Source: Streptantibioticus rubrisoli
Lineage (GTDB): Bacteria > Actinomycetota > Actinomycetes > Streptomycetales > Streptomycetaceae
Reading direction: 5' to 3'
Assembly: GCF_024436055.1 (NCBI RefSeq)
Contig: NZ_JANFNH010000020.1
Span: 1 to 64,000 of the forward strand
DNA: 64,000 nucleotides
The translations under genes and the position numbers were made by a program. Under the pieces are notes generated by a model. That model worked only from the letters and a program-made list of their open reading frames with translations, did no database searches and had not been told where the DNA came from. Below, one piece after another: positions 1 through 7,999 of this stretch. Every line of letters begins with the position of its first letter. The first letter of the stretch is position 1.

Positions 1-1
1 G

Positions 2-160
2 GACGAGTACGTCCAGCACTACAACGGGCGAAGACCCCACCGCGGACAACAGCTGCACCCGCCGCGGCCCGACCACCCCACCGCCGACCTCACCCAAGAA
101 AGGATCAAGCGCCGCCTGGTCCTCGGCGGACTCATCAACGAGTACGAGCGAGCGGCGTAG
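2..160 (+). CDS. Integrase-core transposase, C-terminal end (5' cut by window)
   Basis: Last 52 codons of an insertion-sequence transposase whose start lies outside the window. The peptide shows the usual tail of rve/DDE transposases: YVQHYNGRRPHRG followed by a basic stretch and the ending LGGLINEYERAA. The complete transposase at 3407-4420 ends LGGLINEYQSAA and the deletion derivative at 44791-45159 ends LGSLINEYHQAA, so three members of one IS family occur in the window. The catalytic residues are not in view and activity cannot be judged. Confidence 0.75.
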   Translation, partial: DEYVQHYNGRRPHRGQQLHPPRPDHPTADLTQERIKRRLVLGGLINEYERAA

Positions 161-676
161 CGATGCAAGTCATCGCAGGCGGCCGTGTTCTGGAACCCCA
201 CACGCTCCGGCGCACGCCGCCTGCAACCGGGCCAAGAGCGATCGGCTGCCCGCACAGGCCGAACTCGCCCGCCTGGCCGCCCGCAACGAAGCAATCATGC
301 AATCGCCCCATCCACTGCGCCGCACCCTGCAACTCAGCCTGAAGAGTGCCCTGACCGGCCGGAAGGTGTCTTCCTGGTCAGATTTCTTGAGGGCAGTGCA
401 GACGGCTATCTGAATTGAGCGCCCCGCCGTGAGACCGTCAAAGTTGTACAGCGACCGGCGAACACGACTGCGGAGAGCCTTCGATGAGGTTTGCTTCACT
501 GTGAGTCGGGTTCGCGATGCTCCATTGCGACTGGTCTGCGCTCGGTAGCCCACTGGGAAATCGAGCGATATGGTCTGTGGCGCTGAGGAATTGAGGGCTT
601 TTAGGTCGCTATGTCAGTTTCGGTGAAAGTGTTGAAGGATGGCTCGCTGGTTGGATGAACATGCAGGTCAGTGAGT
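161..676. other. No intact gene; degraded coding remnant and CRISPR-leader-like stretch
   Basis: No convincing gene. An open frame at 213-413 (+) encodes a 66-residue stretch containing AELARLAARNEAI and could be a relic of a mobile-element gene, but it has no start or ribosome site. From about 560 to 676 the sequence becomes relatively A/T-rich for this window and leads directly into the CRISPR-type repeat at 677-705, the position a CRISPR leader would occupy. The leader reading is inference. Confidence 0.3.
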
Positions 677-705
677 CTGCTCCCCGCGCACGCGGGGATG
701 GTCCC
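677..705 (+). CRISPR. Orphan type I-E-like CRISPR repeat
   Basis: A 29-base unit beginning CTGCTCCCCGCGC and ending GGGGATGGTCCC, with the CCCCGCGCACGCGGGG palindrome typical of type I-E repeats in Streptomyces. Only one clean copy is present. A poorer relative (GTCCCCGTGCACGGG then CCGGTCC) follows at about 724-748, only 19 bases after the first and shortened by about four bases, which is not the 32-33 base spacing of a working I-E array. No cas genes occur in the window. It is best read as the leader-end remnant of a lost array, though transfer as a solo repeat is also possible. Confidence 0.6.
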
Positions 706-795
706 GTCGTCACCACTCGCCGAGCTGGTCCCCGTGCACGGGCCGGTCCTGGCGTACCTCGGTGGTGTGCTACGGCAATTCCCGCGGTGACGTAG

Positions 796-963
796 TTACG
801 GGCGGCTGGCCCGGCTGTGGGCGTGTCGGACGGCTGCGGTTATACCGATCATGCCGAGCATCCACATCTGGCATCCGGCTTTGGGGTTTCGGCCGCTGAC
901 GTTGGTGCCTCGGACGAAGGTGCCGTCTTTGCGCCGGTAGCTGCGGCGGTGGTGCCGTGCCAT
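796..963 (-). CDS. Small basic hypothetical protein (55 aa)
   Basis: A 55-residue protein starting MARHHRRSYRRKDG, rich in Arg and Lys at the N terminus, with a more hydrophobic middle (QMWMLGMIGITAAV). The start is chosen because GAGGGGG lies just upstream of the ATG with good spacing; the open frame extends further upstream without another plausible site. I do not recognise a domain. The basic head and lone hydrophobic patch are all that can be said. It is divergent from the hypothetical gene at 1216. Confidence 0.5.
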   Translation of the reverse strand: MARHHRRSYRRKDGTFVRGTNVSGRNPKAGCQMWMLGMIGITAAVRHAHSRASRP

Positions 964-1215
964 GGTTCCCCCTCGTGTTGGCGTGTTCGGTCCACGATCA
1001 GGTCCGGCCGCCGGGCTGGGGTAGCTGTATTCCGGCCGGGTGGCGCAGGCCGGGGTGGTGTCAGGGGGGTTGGAACGTGTCGGCAGGTGGTCGTGCGCCG
1101 AGCTGGGCGATCGGCGCGGGGCACGAAGTTGCTTCGTGTGTGGCAACGAACCGGCCTGAGCGATGGGCTCCTCTCGCTACGCTGCGGTGCTAGGACCCGG
1201 CATGGAGGTTGTGCG

Positions 1216-1677
1216 ATGGCTGATCTGCGGAGTAAGCAGGAGTTCGAGGTTGGCGTCGAGTTCTACTCGTTCGCCTTGCAAGAGGCCGACGATAGTCTCG
1301 TTCCTGTGGCGTATCCGGAAAGAGCTTCGGACGCCGATGAGTTCGTGTCTTTCTTTCAAGGGCGGGTTGACATCCGAAGTGGCGGTCATACCCATACAGC
1401 CACCCTCGCTGCAGAAGTCTGGGACGCCGCTCCGCCGGAAGACCACAGTAGGGACTGGGAGGTCAAGGGCGAAGGCGAGATAGCGTCCCAAACGGGAGAG
1501 CTTTCCATCTGCGAGATGGGCGGAAGCCCTGGAAACTACATTCAGCTCGGGGAAACCGAAACCCGCTGGAAGTTGCGCGTGTACTGCTCAGGGCGCACGG
1601 CTGTACGCGACCTTGCTCAGGTAGAAGTTCCCAGTTACGTCGAGCACTACCTCGTCCAGCTTTGGCCCGCTGACTAA
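1216..1677 (+). CDS. Hypothetical acidic protein (153 aa)
   Basis: Encodes a 153-residue acidic protein beginning MADLRSKQEFEVGVEFYSF. The ATG at 1216 follows GGAGG at 1204-1208; the open frame reaches back to 817 but that part lacks a ribosome site and reads as low-complexity Gly/Arg/Val. The regular alternation of hydrophobic and polar residues (VGVEFYSFALQEA, WKLRVYCSGRTAV) suggests a beta-rich cytoplasmic domain. No signal peptide, membrane segment or recognised motif is seen. It ends just before a strong hairpin and converges on the nuclease gene at 1728-3149. Confidence 0.65.
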   Translation: MADLRSKQEFEVGVEFYSFALQEADDSLVPVAYPERASDADEFVSFFQGRVDIRSGGHTHTATLAAEVWDAAPPEDHSRDWEVKGEGEIASQTGELSICEMGGSPGNYIQLGETETRWKLRVYCSGRTAVRDLAQVEVPSYVEHYLVQLWPAD

Positions 1678-1683
1678 GGGTGT

Positions 1684-1715
1684 GCGGAGTGGAGTCGGTG
1701 TCGGCTCCACTCCGC
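1684..1715. terminator. Bidirectional hairpin terminator
   Basis: A perfect 11-bp inverted repeat, GCGGAGTGGAG at 1684-1694 and its complement at 1705-1715, around a 10-base loop. It lies between the stop codons of two convergent genes (1216-1677 and 1728-3149), the expected place for a shared factor-independent terminator. No U-tract is needed for such hairpins in high-GC actinomycetes. Confidence 0.75.
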
Positions 1716-1727
1716 AATAGTGTCCTC

Positions 1728-3149
1728 CTAGCTGATGGCGACGATGAAAGCGTCTAGTTCCTGCCCGTTAGCGTCTCGCCCTTGTATGATGCGGTTTTTG
1801 TCCATGAACAAGGACAGTATGGTGCCGGCCGCGCCGTTGTCGGCCTTCGCGAGAGCCATCGCTGAAAAGTTGTCTTTAGGGGCTGACGGCTCGTAAATCG
1901 ATTGTGCAGCCCCCTCATAGGTTGAGGCGAAGGGGTACTCGTCGCATTCGCGTGGTCCCGAAGGGTCGCTCTTTGCGTAGTCCTTCCCCCAGTACTTAAC
2001 GCACACACTGATGGCCTGCGATCGGTTCTTGCGGCGACGTTTTGTGTCGTAGAAGAGGCGATGGAGGGGGTGGTTGTAGTCGAAGCCCGGGACGTTCTTG
2101 TGGGGGTTTGGCGGCTTGGTCGCGCCGGGCTTGGTGTGAGCGAGTAGTAGGTGGTCAGCCACGGCCTTCTCTGGCGATCCTTGCTGTGAGCTGTAGACCA
2201 GGGTCGGCATGATTGTGAACGCTGCGCCTCCTCTCTTCTTTGGGTCGCTTGCTTTCGCGTTTGCAAGGTATGGGGCTGCATCCCAGTTCATGCCCGCGAA
2301 GGTCACTCTCTGCGGCCCCGGAACAGTTCCTACGACGTACTGCGGTGGGTACTTGACGGACAGGTAGGGAACGTAAGCCATCGTGATCAGGTCGTCGGGC
2401 TTAGTTCCCTGACCGGCATCGAAAACGACGGTGTGGGTATAGCTTGGTTCGCGTTCGAGTGCGTCGAAGGACACGGTGGGCGGGATACTCCCGCCTTCGC
2501 GGTCCTTCGCATGTGATATTAGGACTCTCTTGTCTACCTCGGTCTTGACGGTCAGCTCACTGGTCTTGGTCTCCCCGCTCGCCGAGAAGTGCGAGAAGTG
2601 ATAGTTGAACCGCACGGTGCGGTCTTGGGGGTCAGGGATGGTGCCGAGCACGGTGAGCGCGAAGCCGGACTCGCCTACCGGTTTTCCGTTGTCGCCCCAG
2701 ACTTGAAGAAATTGCATGGCGCCGCACATGGCGAAGCGTGATTTTGCCCAGAACAGTGCGTTGTTGAGGTTCCTTTGGCACTCGTCATCGGTGATGGAAC
2801 GCGGCGGGTCCGGGTACGTGGGCCCCGATGCGGCTTGCGTCGGAGGATTTGCGGGCGTCACTTCTGCCTGACGTGACTTGGGCAGAAGCGAGGCAGCTGC
2901 CCCTACCACCTGGCTGCCTACTGCGCTTTGGGGCTCCTCAGCTTTGGCCGCGTTGAGCAGTCGTGCCATGCCTCTGGGGCGCTGGAGTTCGTCCAGCGTT
3001 GGCACCTCGGCGTTGATGGGGAGAGTGTAGGTACTGATGGTTAGGCGGTGAGTCGTGGCGCTTGCTGGTGCTGGCGCACTTGAGGCTGCGATGAACCCGA
3101 TCGCAACCAGTGCGGCGCAAGCCCGACCTCGACCGATAGGCCTTGACAT
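1728..3149 (-). CDS. Secreted protein with NucA/NucB-type deoxyribonuclease domain
   Basis: A 473-residue secreted protein. The N terminus (MSRPIGRGRACAALVAIGFIA, then a cleavage-like ASA at about residue 33) is a Sec signal peptide. The start is fixed by GAGGGGAAAGC before the ATG. The C-terminal third carries RECDEYPFASTYEGAAQ, the hallmark of the DNase_NucA_NucB family (sporulation/competence nucleases of Bacillus and many actinomycete secreted homologues), where the acidic CDE(Y/F)P motif forms the active site. The roughly 300 residues before it are Pro/Ser-rich and then probably beta-rich, with no domain I know. Likely role: extracellular or envelope-associated DNA hydrolysis. The architecture resembles secreted toxin-like nucleases, but no immunity gene is adjacent. 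Confidence 0.8.
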   Translation of the reverse strand: MSRPIGRGRACAALVAIGFIAASSAPAPASATTHRLTISTYTLPINAEVPTLDELQRPRGMARLLNAAKAEEPQSAVGSQVVGAAASLLPKSRQAEVTPANPPTQAASGPTYPDPPRSITDDECQRNLNNALFWAKSRFAMCGAMQFLQVWGDNGKPVGESGFALTVLGTIPDPQDRTVRFNYHFSHFSASGETKTSELTVKTEVDKRVLISHAKDREGGSIPPTVSFDALEREPSYTHTVVFDAGQGTKPDDLITMAYVPYLSVKYPPQYVVGTVPGPQRVTFAGMNWDAAPYLANAKASDPKKRGGAAFTIMPTLVYSSQQGSPEKAVADHLLLAHTKPGATKPPNPHKNVPGFDYNHPLHRLFYDTKRRRKNRSQAISVCVKYWGKDYAKSDPSGPRECDEYPFASTYEGAAQSIYEPSAPKDNFSAMALAKADNGAAGTILSLFMDKNRIIQGRDANGQELDAFIVAIS

Positions 3150-3406
3150 GCTTTCCCCTCTGCTGCCGCGGTTCCCCCCTCCGGGCCCCCTGCCCGGGGT
3201 GTGGCGGCAGTTGCGAAGTGACGCTATGGCAGGGGGCTGACAAGCCGGCTTTGGCGTAGGCGCGTTGACTAGATCCACTGGTATGTCTGATTCCGCAGCA
3301 GTCACTTGCTGCTCACTCGTATAGCGCCCCAGACGAGGTTGAAGCTGGCCTGTGCCGCGTAGAAACCTCGGTTCGCTGGGATGACCAGGGTGTTCGCTGG
3401 GGGTGG

Positions 3407-4420
3407 TCAGGCTGCAGATTGGTACTCGTTGATGAGGCCGCCGAGTACTTGGGTGCGCCGGATGCGGTTCCCGGGCGGGATCACCCGCGCTGTCTCGGCG
3501 GTTCCCACGGCTTGAGGAGGTTGTTGGTGGAGAGACTGGTGGGGGCGGTGCCGGTTGTAGTGGTCGGTGTAGGTGTTCAGAACGGTTTGCAGGTGCTGCT
3601 CGTTGAGGATGAGCAGGCGGTCGGTGCACTCGCGGCGGACGGTGCTGACCCAGCGTTCCGCGAAGGCGTTCGCCTTCGGTGATCTCGGCGGTGTGAGGAG
3701 GACCTGTACGCCCGCGCCGACGAGGACCGCATCGAAGGTGTCGGAGAACTTCCCGTCCCGATCGCGCAGGAAGAACCGGAACTGGTCGACCCGGTCATCG
3801 AGATCCATCATCAGGTTGCGGGCCTGCTGGGTCGCCCAGTCCCGGTTTGGGTGCGCGGTGATGCCGAGGATGTGCACCCGGCGAGTTGGAATTTCCATGA
3901 CGAACAGCACGTACAAGCGGCGGCAGAACGCGGTGTCGACGTGGAAGAAGTCGCACGCGAGTAGTCCGGAGGCTTGGGCGCGCAGGAAGGTGGCCCAGGC
4001 GTCACGTGCCCGCTGGGGCGCGGGCGGGATGTTTCCCTTCCGCAGTACTGACCGGACGGTAGCGGCGGAAACGGTGATGCCCAATCGGGCCAGCTCGCCT
4101 TGTACGCGCCGATGTCCCCACATCGGGTTCTCCCTCGCGAGGCGTAGGATCAACTCCCGCGTCTCCTCTGATATCGGTGGTTGACCCGGTCTCTTGTGAG
4201 GGTAGGTCCACTTGTCGGCGATCAGCTCCCGGTGCCAGCGCAGCAGTGTCGCCGGGGTGACGAAGAAGCTGTTCCAACACTCCCTGGGCAACAGCCTCGA
4301 CAGTGCCGCCAGCAAAACCCGATCATCTGGTTCCAACTGCGGTCGGCCGACTTGTCGTTGGAGCACGGCGAGCTGATGCCGCAGCACGAGTAGTTCGACG
4401 TCTTTGGCCGCGCTGCCCAT
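3407..4420 (-). CDS. Integrase-core (DDE) transposase, apparently complete
   Basis: A 337-residue insertion-sequence transposase. It opens with KDVELLVLRHQLAVLQRQVG, then a helix-turn-helix region (about 40-140), then an rve integrase core with the expected acidic residues in ACDFFHVDT, FLRDRDGKFSDTFD and NAFAERWVSTVRREC. It ends HYNRHRPHQSL through LGGLINEYQSAA. Upstream in frame are about 20 further hydrophobic codons (WSWIYLLTRRALELAGLRL) that related transposases usually include, so the true start may be an upstream non-ATG codon or the N terminus may be eroded. I could not define terminal inverted repeats. It resembles Streptomyces integrase-core IS proteins; IS3 or IS481 affiliation is uncertain. 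Confidence 0.85.
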   Translation of the reverse strand: MGSAAKDVELLVLRHQLAVLQRQVGRPQLEPDDRVLLAALSRLLPRECWNSFFVTPATLLRWHRELIADKWTYPHKRPGQPPISEETRELILRLARENPMWGHRRVQGELARLGITVSAATVRSVLRKGNIPPAPQRARDAWATFLRAQASGLLACDFFHVDTAFCRRLYVLFVMEIPTRRVHILGITAHPNRDWATQQARNLMMDLDDRVDQFRFFLRDRDGKFSDTFDAVLVGAGVQVLLTPPRSPKANAFAERWVSTVRRECTDRLLILNEQHLQTVLNTYTDHYNRHRPHQSLHQQPPQAVGTAETARVIPPGNRIRRTQVLGGLINEYQSAA

Positions 4421-4589
4421 CAGCCGTAGGCCTGCCAGCTCCAGCGCCCTCCGTGTCAGCAGGTAGATCCATGACCACCGTATGGAGTCCGATCATCCTC
4501 GGTCTGACACCGCTCCCGCAGAAGAATGCACCAGCTCAGTGGCCCGAACCCGAATTTTCACGCGGCACAAGGTTGCTCAGGCAGGTGAG

Positions 4590-4718
4590 CGATGCGGGGG
4601 GTGCCTCTATAGTCTTTCGTCAAGCGAGGTGGGGGGTTCGGGGTTCGTAGAAGGTGCCGTCGCGGAGCATCGCGAAGAGCACGCTGATGCGGTGCCTGGC
4701 GAGGCGGAGAAGGGCCTC
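4590..4718 (-). pseudogene. IS110-family transposase C-terminal fragment and element end
   Basis: Codes for EALLRLARHRISVLFAMLRD and then FYEPRTPHLA, the characteristic C terminus of IS110-family transposases, followed on the same strand by GCTTGACGAAAGACTATAGA and then GGCACCCCCC, which matches the sequence normally found just past the end of such elements. The fragment is fused in frame at about 4718 to the remains of an IS5-family transposase (KAYD|EALL). No IS110 N-terminal DEDD part exists nearby. Confidence 0.65.
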
Positions 4719-5331
4719 GTCGTAGGCCTTGTCGGCATGGAGACGTTGGGGCTTGAAGTGTCGGCCGCGGTGGGGTCGTGTTTCGTTTGGTGCCCGGCCA
4801 CCATCGGCTTCAGCGCTTCGCTGTCGTGGACGTTGGCGGCTGAGACACCGACGAGTAGGGGCAGCCCGTTCGCGTCCGACAGGACGTGCATCTTGGAACC
4901 CGGCTTGCCCCGGTCCACGGGGCTCGGACCTGTGTGTTCGCCCCCCTTTTAGCCCTGACATGGGCGGAGTCGAGGACGACGCGGGTGACATCGACCAGGC
5001 CCGCGTCGTCGAGCCGGTGCAGCACGGCTTCGTGTAAGCGGCCCCAGACCCCGGCTCTGGACCAGATGAGGAACCGGCGGTGGGCGGTCGACTTGGAGAT
5101 ACCGAAGCAGGGTGGCAAGGCCCGCCAGGCACAGCCGCTGACCAGGACGTAGATGATGGCTGCGAAGAGCGTCTCATCAGGCGTGTCCTGCGTCCCGCCG
5201 CCCTGCGGCCGCGCCTTCGACGGCGGGATCAGCGGCTTCGCGATCTCCCACAGCCCGTCCGGAACAATCCAACTCCACGTACCCTGCCCCATGCCGAGAC
5301 CAACGACCGCCTCACCACATAGGACACGGTC
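4719..5331 (-). pseudogene. IS5-family transposase copy 1, truncated and frameshifted
   Basis: Homologous to the intact copy at 5335-6197 but on the opposite strand. It starts at 5292 with MGQGTWSWIVPDGLWEIA and is readable to LDSAHVRAKRGAN. A -1 shift at the A4G6 run (complement of 4941-4950) would then be needed to continue with DRGKPGSKMHVLSDANGLPL. After GHQTKHDP near 4765 a second, unexpected shift is required to reach HRGRHFKPQRLHADKAYD, where the IS5 sequence stops and IS110 sequence begins. The C-terminal catalytic portion (RRWVIERTMSW and onward) is missing, so the gene is dead. Its right end keeps the terminal repeat TAGGACACGGTC (5320-5331). Confidence 0.8.
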
Positions 5332-5346
5332 TTAGACCGTGTCCTA
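5320..5346. repeat. 27-bp palindrome formed by abutting IS5 ends
   Basis: TAGGACACGGTC (5320-5331), TTA, then its exact complement GACCGTGTCCTA (5335-5346). This is the terminal inverted repeat of IS copy 1 facing that of copy 2, sharing a single TTA. The same TTA follows copy 2 at 6198-6200, so TTA is the probable target duplication. Confidence 0.85.
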
Positions 5347-6197
5347 CATGGTCAGTTGTCAGTTGTGCGGGATATGGGGAGTGGGCGGTGGGGATGGATT
5401 GTTCCGGACGGGCTGTGGGAGATCGCGAGGCCACTGCTGCCGCCAGCGCGAGTGCGTCCGCAGGGGGGCGGGGTCGCGAACATCGATGACGAGGCGGTCT
5501 TCGCCGCGATCATCTACGTGCTGGTCAGTGGCTGCGCCTGGCGGGCTCTGCCGCCGTGCTTCGGGGCGTCGAAGTCGACCGTGCATCGCCGGTTCCTCAT
5601 CTGGTCCCGGGCCGGCGTGTGGGGACAGCTGCACCAGAAGGTGCTCCAGCTCCTGGACGGCCAGGACCTGGTCGATTTATCGCGCGCGGTCCTCGACTCC
5701 GCTCATGTCCGCGCTAAAAAAGGGGCGAACTTGCAGGTCCGAGCCCCGTGGACCGGGGTAAGCCGGGTTCCAAGGTGCACGTCCTGTCGGATGCGAACGG
5801 ATTGCCCCTACGCGTCGGACTCTCCGCAGCCAACACCCACGACAGCCTTGCTCTGAAGCCGATGCTGTCCCATTTCCACATGGGACACGAATCCCATGCG
5901 ACCGATTCCAAGCCTCAACGCCTGCACGCGGACAAGGCATACGACATCCCTCACCTGCGACGATGGCTATGGGGCAAACGCATTGGCGTCCGCATCGCAC
6001 GCAGGGGAATCGACTCCAGCGAACGGCTGGGCCGCCGACGGTGGGTCATTGAACGCACCATGTCCTGGCTAACCGGCTACCGTCGACTCAACCACCGCTA
6101 CGAACGGCAACCAGGCAACTACCTGGCCTTCCTCGGACTCGCCGCCGCCCTGTGCTGCTACAAGCGACTCCTCAAACTGACCAAGTAGGACACGGTC
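5335..6197 (+). mobile_element. IS5-family insertion sequence, complete (copy 2)
   Basis: An 863-bp element bounded by 13-bp perfect inverted repeats GACCGTGTCCTAC (5335-5347) and GTAGGACACGGTC (6185-6197), flanked on both sides by TTA (5332-5334 and 6198-6200), consistent with a 3-bp target duplication. It contains one two-frame transposase gene. The size, ends and frameshifted coding arrangement fit the IS427-like group of IS5. The right flank runs into a broken open frame (6201-6634), suggesting that the element inserted into or beside that gene. Confidence 0.85.
5374..6188 (+). CDS. IS5-family transposase read through a -1 frameshift
   Basis: The zero frame starts MGSGRWGWIVPDGLWEIA at 5374 (aligned with copy 1) and supplies the N-terminal DUF4096-like domain through VRAKKGAN. 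The A6G4 run at 5716-5725 then allows a -1 slip into the frame encoding DRGKPGSKVHVLSDANGLPL, SAANTHDS, KPQRLHADKAYD and finally RRWVIERTMSWLTGYRRLN with the C-terminal catalytic Glu region, ending at 6188 with CCYKRLLKLTK. The fused product would be about 271 residues, normal for the family. In the zero frame alone translation would stop at 5856. Ribosomal or transcriptional slippage at such A/G runs is well known for IS5 and IS1 elements; for this copy it is inferred. Confidence 0.8.
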
Positions 6198-6200
6198 TTA

Positions 6201-6634
6201 GTCCGAGGGATGCGGCGAAGGCTTGGGGCGTGCCGCCGGAGGGGCTGAGGAACGCGGCGGAGCAGATTAGTCAGATCCGGCCCGGCAGTCATCGGTCGCT
6301 GGCCAAGGACCGTCCGGGCTGCCCGGAGCCGGTGACCTCGTTCTACGGCTTTCCGTGCAAGTACCCGGTGGAGGAGGGAATGGACGTCTGCGCGATGCAT
6401 CGGCGGGCCAAGGCACATCCGGATACGGACAGCACCTCCTATGCCCTCGCCGCGGTTCAGATGCACGAGGGCTGGGCGGAGCTCCGCGCGCGTGTCTGGA
6501 ACTTGGACAAGCGGGCGCTCCAAAGTGAGCGACTGCGCTTGTTTCCGAGCGCTCGAAGCGCGGGCCACCCGGTGAGCGCGGCGTGCCAGATCGCGGTACG
6601 AATCCCGGTCCCGTACGACGTGCGACACATCTAA
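6201..6634 (+). pseudogene. Fragment of an unknown gene interrupted by the IS
   Basis: Reading through from the IS end, the frame gives DAAKAWGVPPEGLRNAAEQI, later PVTSFYGFPCKYPVEEGMDV, then CAMHRRAKAHPDTD, and stops at 6634. The codon pattern (G/C at third positions) looks coding, and the Cys/His set (CPEP, PCKY, VCAMH) could bind a metal. The 5' part is missing because the IS abuts it at TTA. I do not recognise the family. No matching 5' half is seen on the other side of the IS pair, so more than a simple insertion occurred. Confidence 0.4.
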
Positions 6635-6766
6635 AAGGTGAACTCCACCCAGCAGACCGTCGGCATTATCCGGCAGCGCCATCTGCTGCCCGCGCGGCTG
6701 CCGGTGTCGTCGGCTTGCCCGTCCCCGCGGGCGGGCGCCCGACGAGCCATGAAGCGGTTCGGTATG

Positions 6767-7999
6767 TCACCTGGCAGTCAGTTGTTGCAGCGGTACATCC
6801 GGGTCGGCGAGCCTGTCCCGGTCGATCTGCTCGCCGGAGCGGACCAGGTGCTGGATCGCGTCGTTGACGTCCCAGAGGTTGACGTTCATGCCGGCCAGCA
6901 CGCGACCGTCAGCCAGCCAGAAGGCGATGAACTCCCGGCTTGCCAGATCGCCGCGCACCACCACGTCCTCGTAACTTCCGGGCTCGGCGTAGCCCGCGTA
7001 CTCCATGCCCAGGTCGTACTGGTCGGTGAAGAAGTACGGGAGACGGTCGTAGAACGCACGCTCGCCCAGCATCGACCGCGCGGCCGTCCCAGGCTGGTGA
7101 AGGGCGTTGGCCCAGTGCTCCACGCGGATGTGCTTGCCCAGCATCGGGTGAGGCGCGTTGGCCACATCGCCGGCCGCGTAGATGTCCGGGTCGGAGGTCC
7201 GCAGGGAGGCGTCGACCACGACGCCGTTGTTGATCTGGAGGCCGGATTCGGCGGCCAGTTGGGTGTTGGGAGTGGCGCCGATGCCGACTACGACCGCGTC
7301 CGCGTCGATGCGGGTTCCGTCGGCCAACCGTACGCCCGCGGCCTTCCCGTTCTCGCCGACGATCTCGGTGACCCGCGCACCGAGCCGCAGGTCCACGCCG
7401 TGCTCACGGTGCAGGTCGGCGAAGACGGGCGCGATCTGCGGGCCCAGGACGCGCAGCAGTGGCGACTTGCCTGCCACCAGCACGGTGGCCTCGACGCCTG
7501 CCTCCCGTGCGGCGGCGGCCACCTCCAGGCCGATCCAGCCACCGCCGACGAGGACGATGCGGGAGGCGGAGCGGAAGGTGCGCTGGATGCGCTCGCAGTC
7601 GCCGACGCGGCGCAGGTAGAGCACGCCGTCGAGGTCCGCACCCGGTACGGCCAGGAGGTGTGGGGAGGCGCCGGTAGCCAGCAGCAGTTTGTCGTAGCCG
7701 ATCGTCCGGCCACCGGCGACGGTGACTGTCTTCCGGTCGCGGTCGATGGCCGTGACGTTGGTGTCCAGCCACAGATCGATACCCTGATCGGCGTACCACT
7801 GCGACGGGTGGACGAAGATCGTTTCGCGGTCCTGCTTGCCCATGAGGTAGCCCTTGGACAGCGGCGGACGCTCATACGGTGGGTCCGGCTCGTCCCCGAT
7901 GAGCAGGATCCGGCCGTCGAAGCCGTTCTCGCGTAGCGCTTCGGCGGCCTTGGCTCCGGCCAGACTCGCCCCCGCGATCACGAATGTGGATTGCGCCAT
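6767..7999 (-). CDS. FAD-dependent ferredoxin reductase-like oxidoreductase
   Basis: A 410-residue flavoprotein of the ferredoxin/rubredoxin/putidaredoxin reductase class. It begins with an FAD-binding Rossmann motif (FVIAGASLAGAKAAEALRE), continues with GDEPDPPYERPPLSKGYL, has a second NAD(P)H-binding dinucleotide motif (VLVGGGWIGLEVAAAARE, about 150) and the second FAD contact YAAGDVANAPHP (about 285). The C-terminal domain includes WDVNDAIQHL as in P450-system reductases. Start: ATG at 7999 after GAAGGTG; it overlaps the stop of the truncated transaldolase gene by one base (TGATG), so it is translationally coupled. A paralogue at 39288 is in a P450 operon; here no ferredoxin or P450 is adjacent. 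Confidence 0.88.
   Translation of the reverse strand: MAQSTFVIAGASLAGAKAAEALRENGFDGRILLIGDEPDPPYERPPLSKGYLMGKQDRETIFVHPSQWYADQGIDLWLDTNVTAIDRDRKTVTVAGGRTIGYDKLLLATGASPHLLAVPGADLDGVLYLRRVGDCERIQRTFRSASRIVLVGGGWIGLEVAAAAREAGVEATVLVAGKSPLLRVLGPQIAPVFADLHREHGVDLRLGARVTEIVGENGKAAGVRLADGTRIDADAVVVGIGATPNTQLAAESGLQINNGVVVDASLRTSDPDIYAAGDVANAPHPMLGKHIRVEHWANALHQPGTAARSMLGERAFYDRLPYFFTDQYDLGMEYAGYAEPGSYEDVVVRGDLASREFIAFWLADGRVLAGMNVNLWDVNDAIQHLVRSGEQIDRDRLADPDVPLQQLTAR

Noticed and set aside
724-748. Second CRISPR repeat
   Set aside because: Too short, with a 19-base gap; noted as a degenerate relative but not counted as a true repeat of an array.
5339-5761. Alternative frame at the start of the intact IS5 copy
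   Set aside because: The conserved transposase reading (WIVPDGLWEIA) lies in the frame starting at 5374; the other frame is Arg/Ser-rich shadow.
6638-7936. A 432-codon plus-strand open frame
   Set aside because: Antisense of the flavoprotein gene at 6767-7999; no recognisable protein features.
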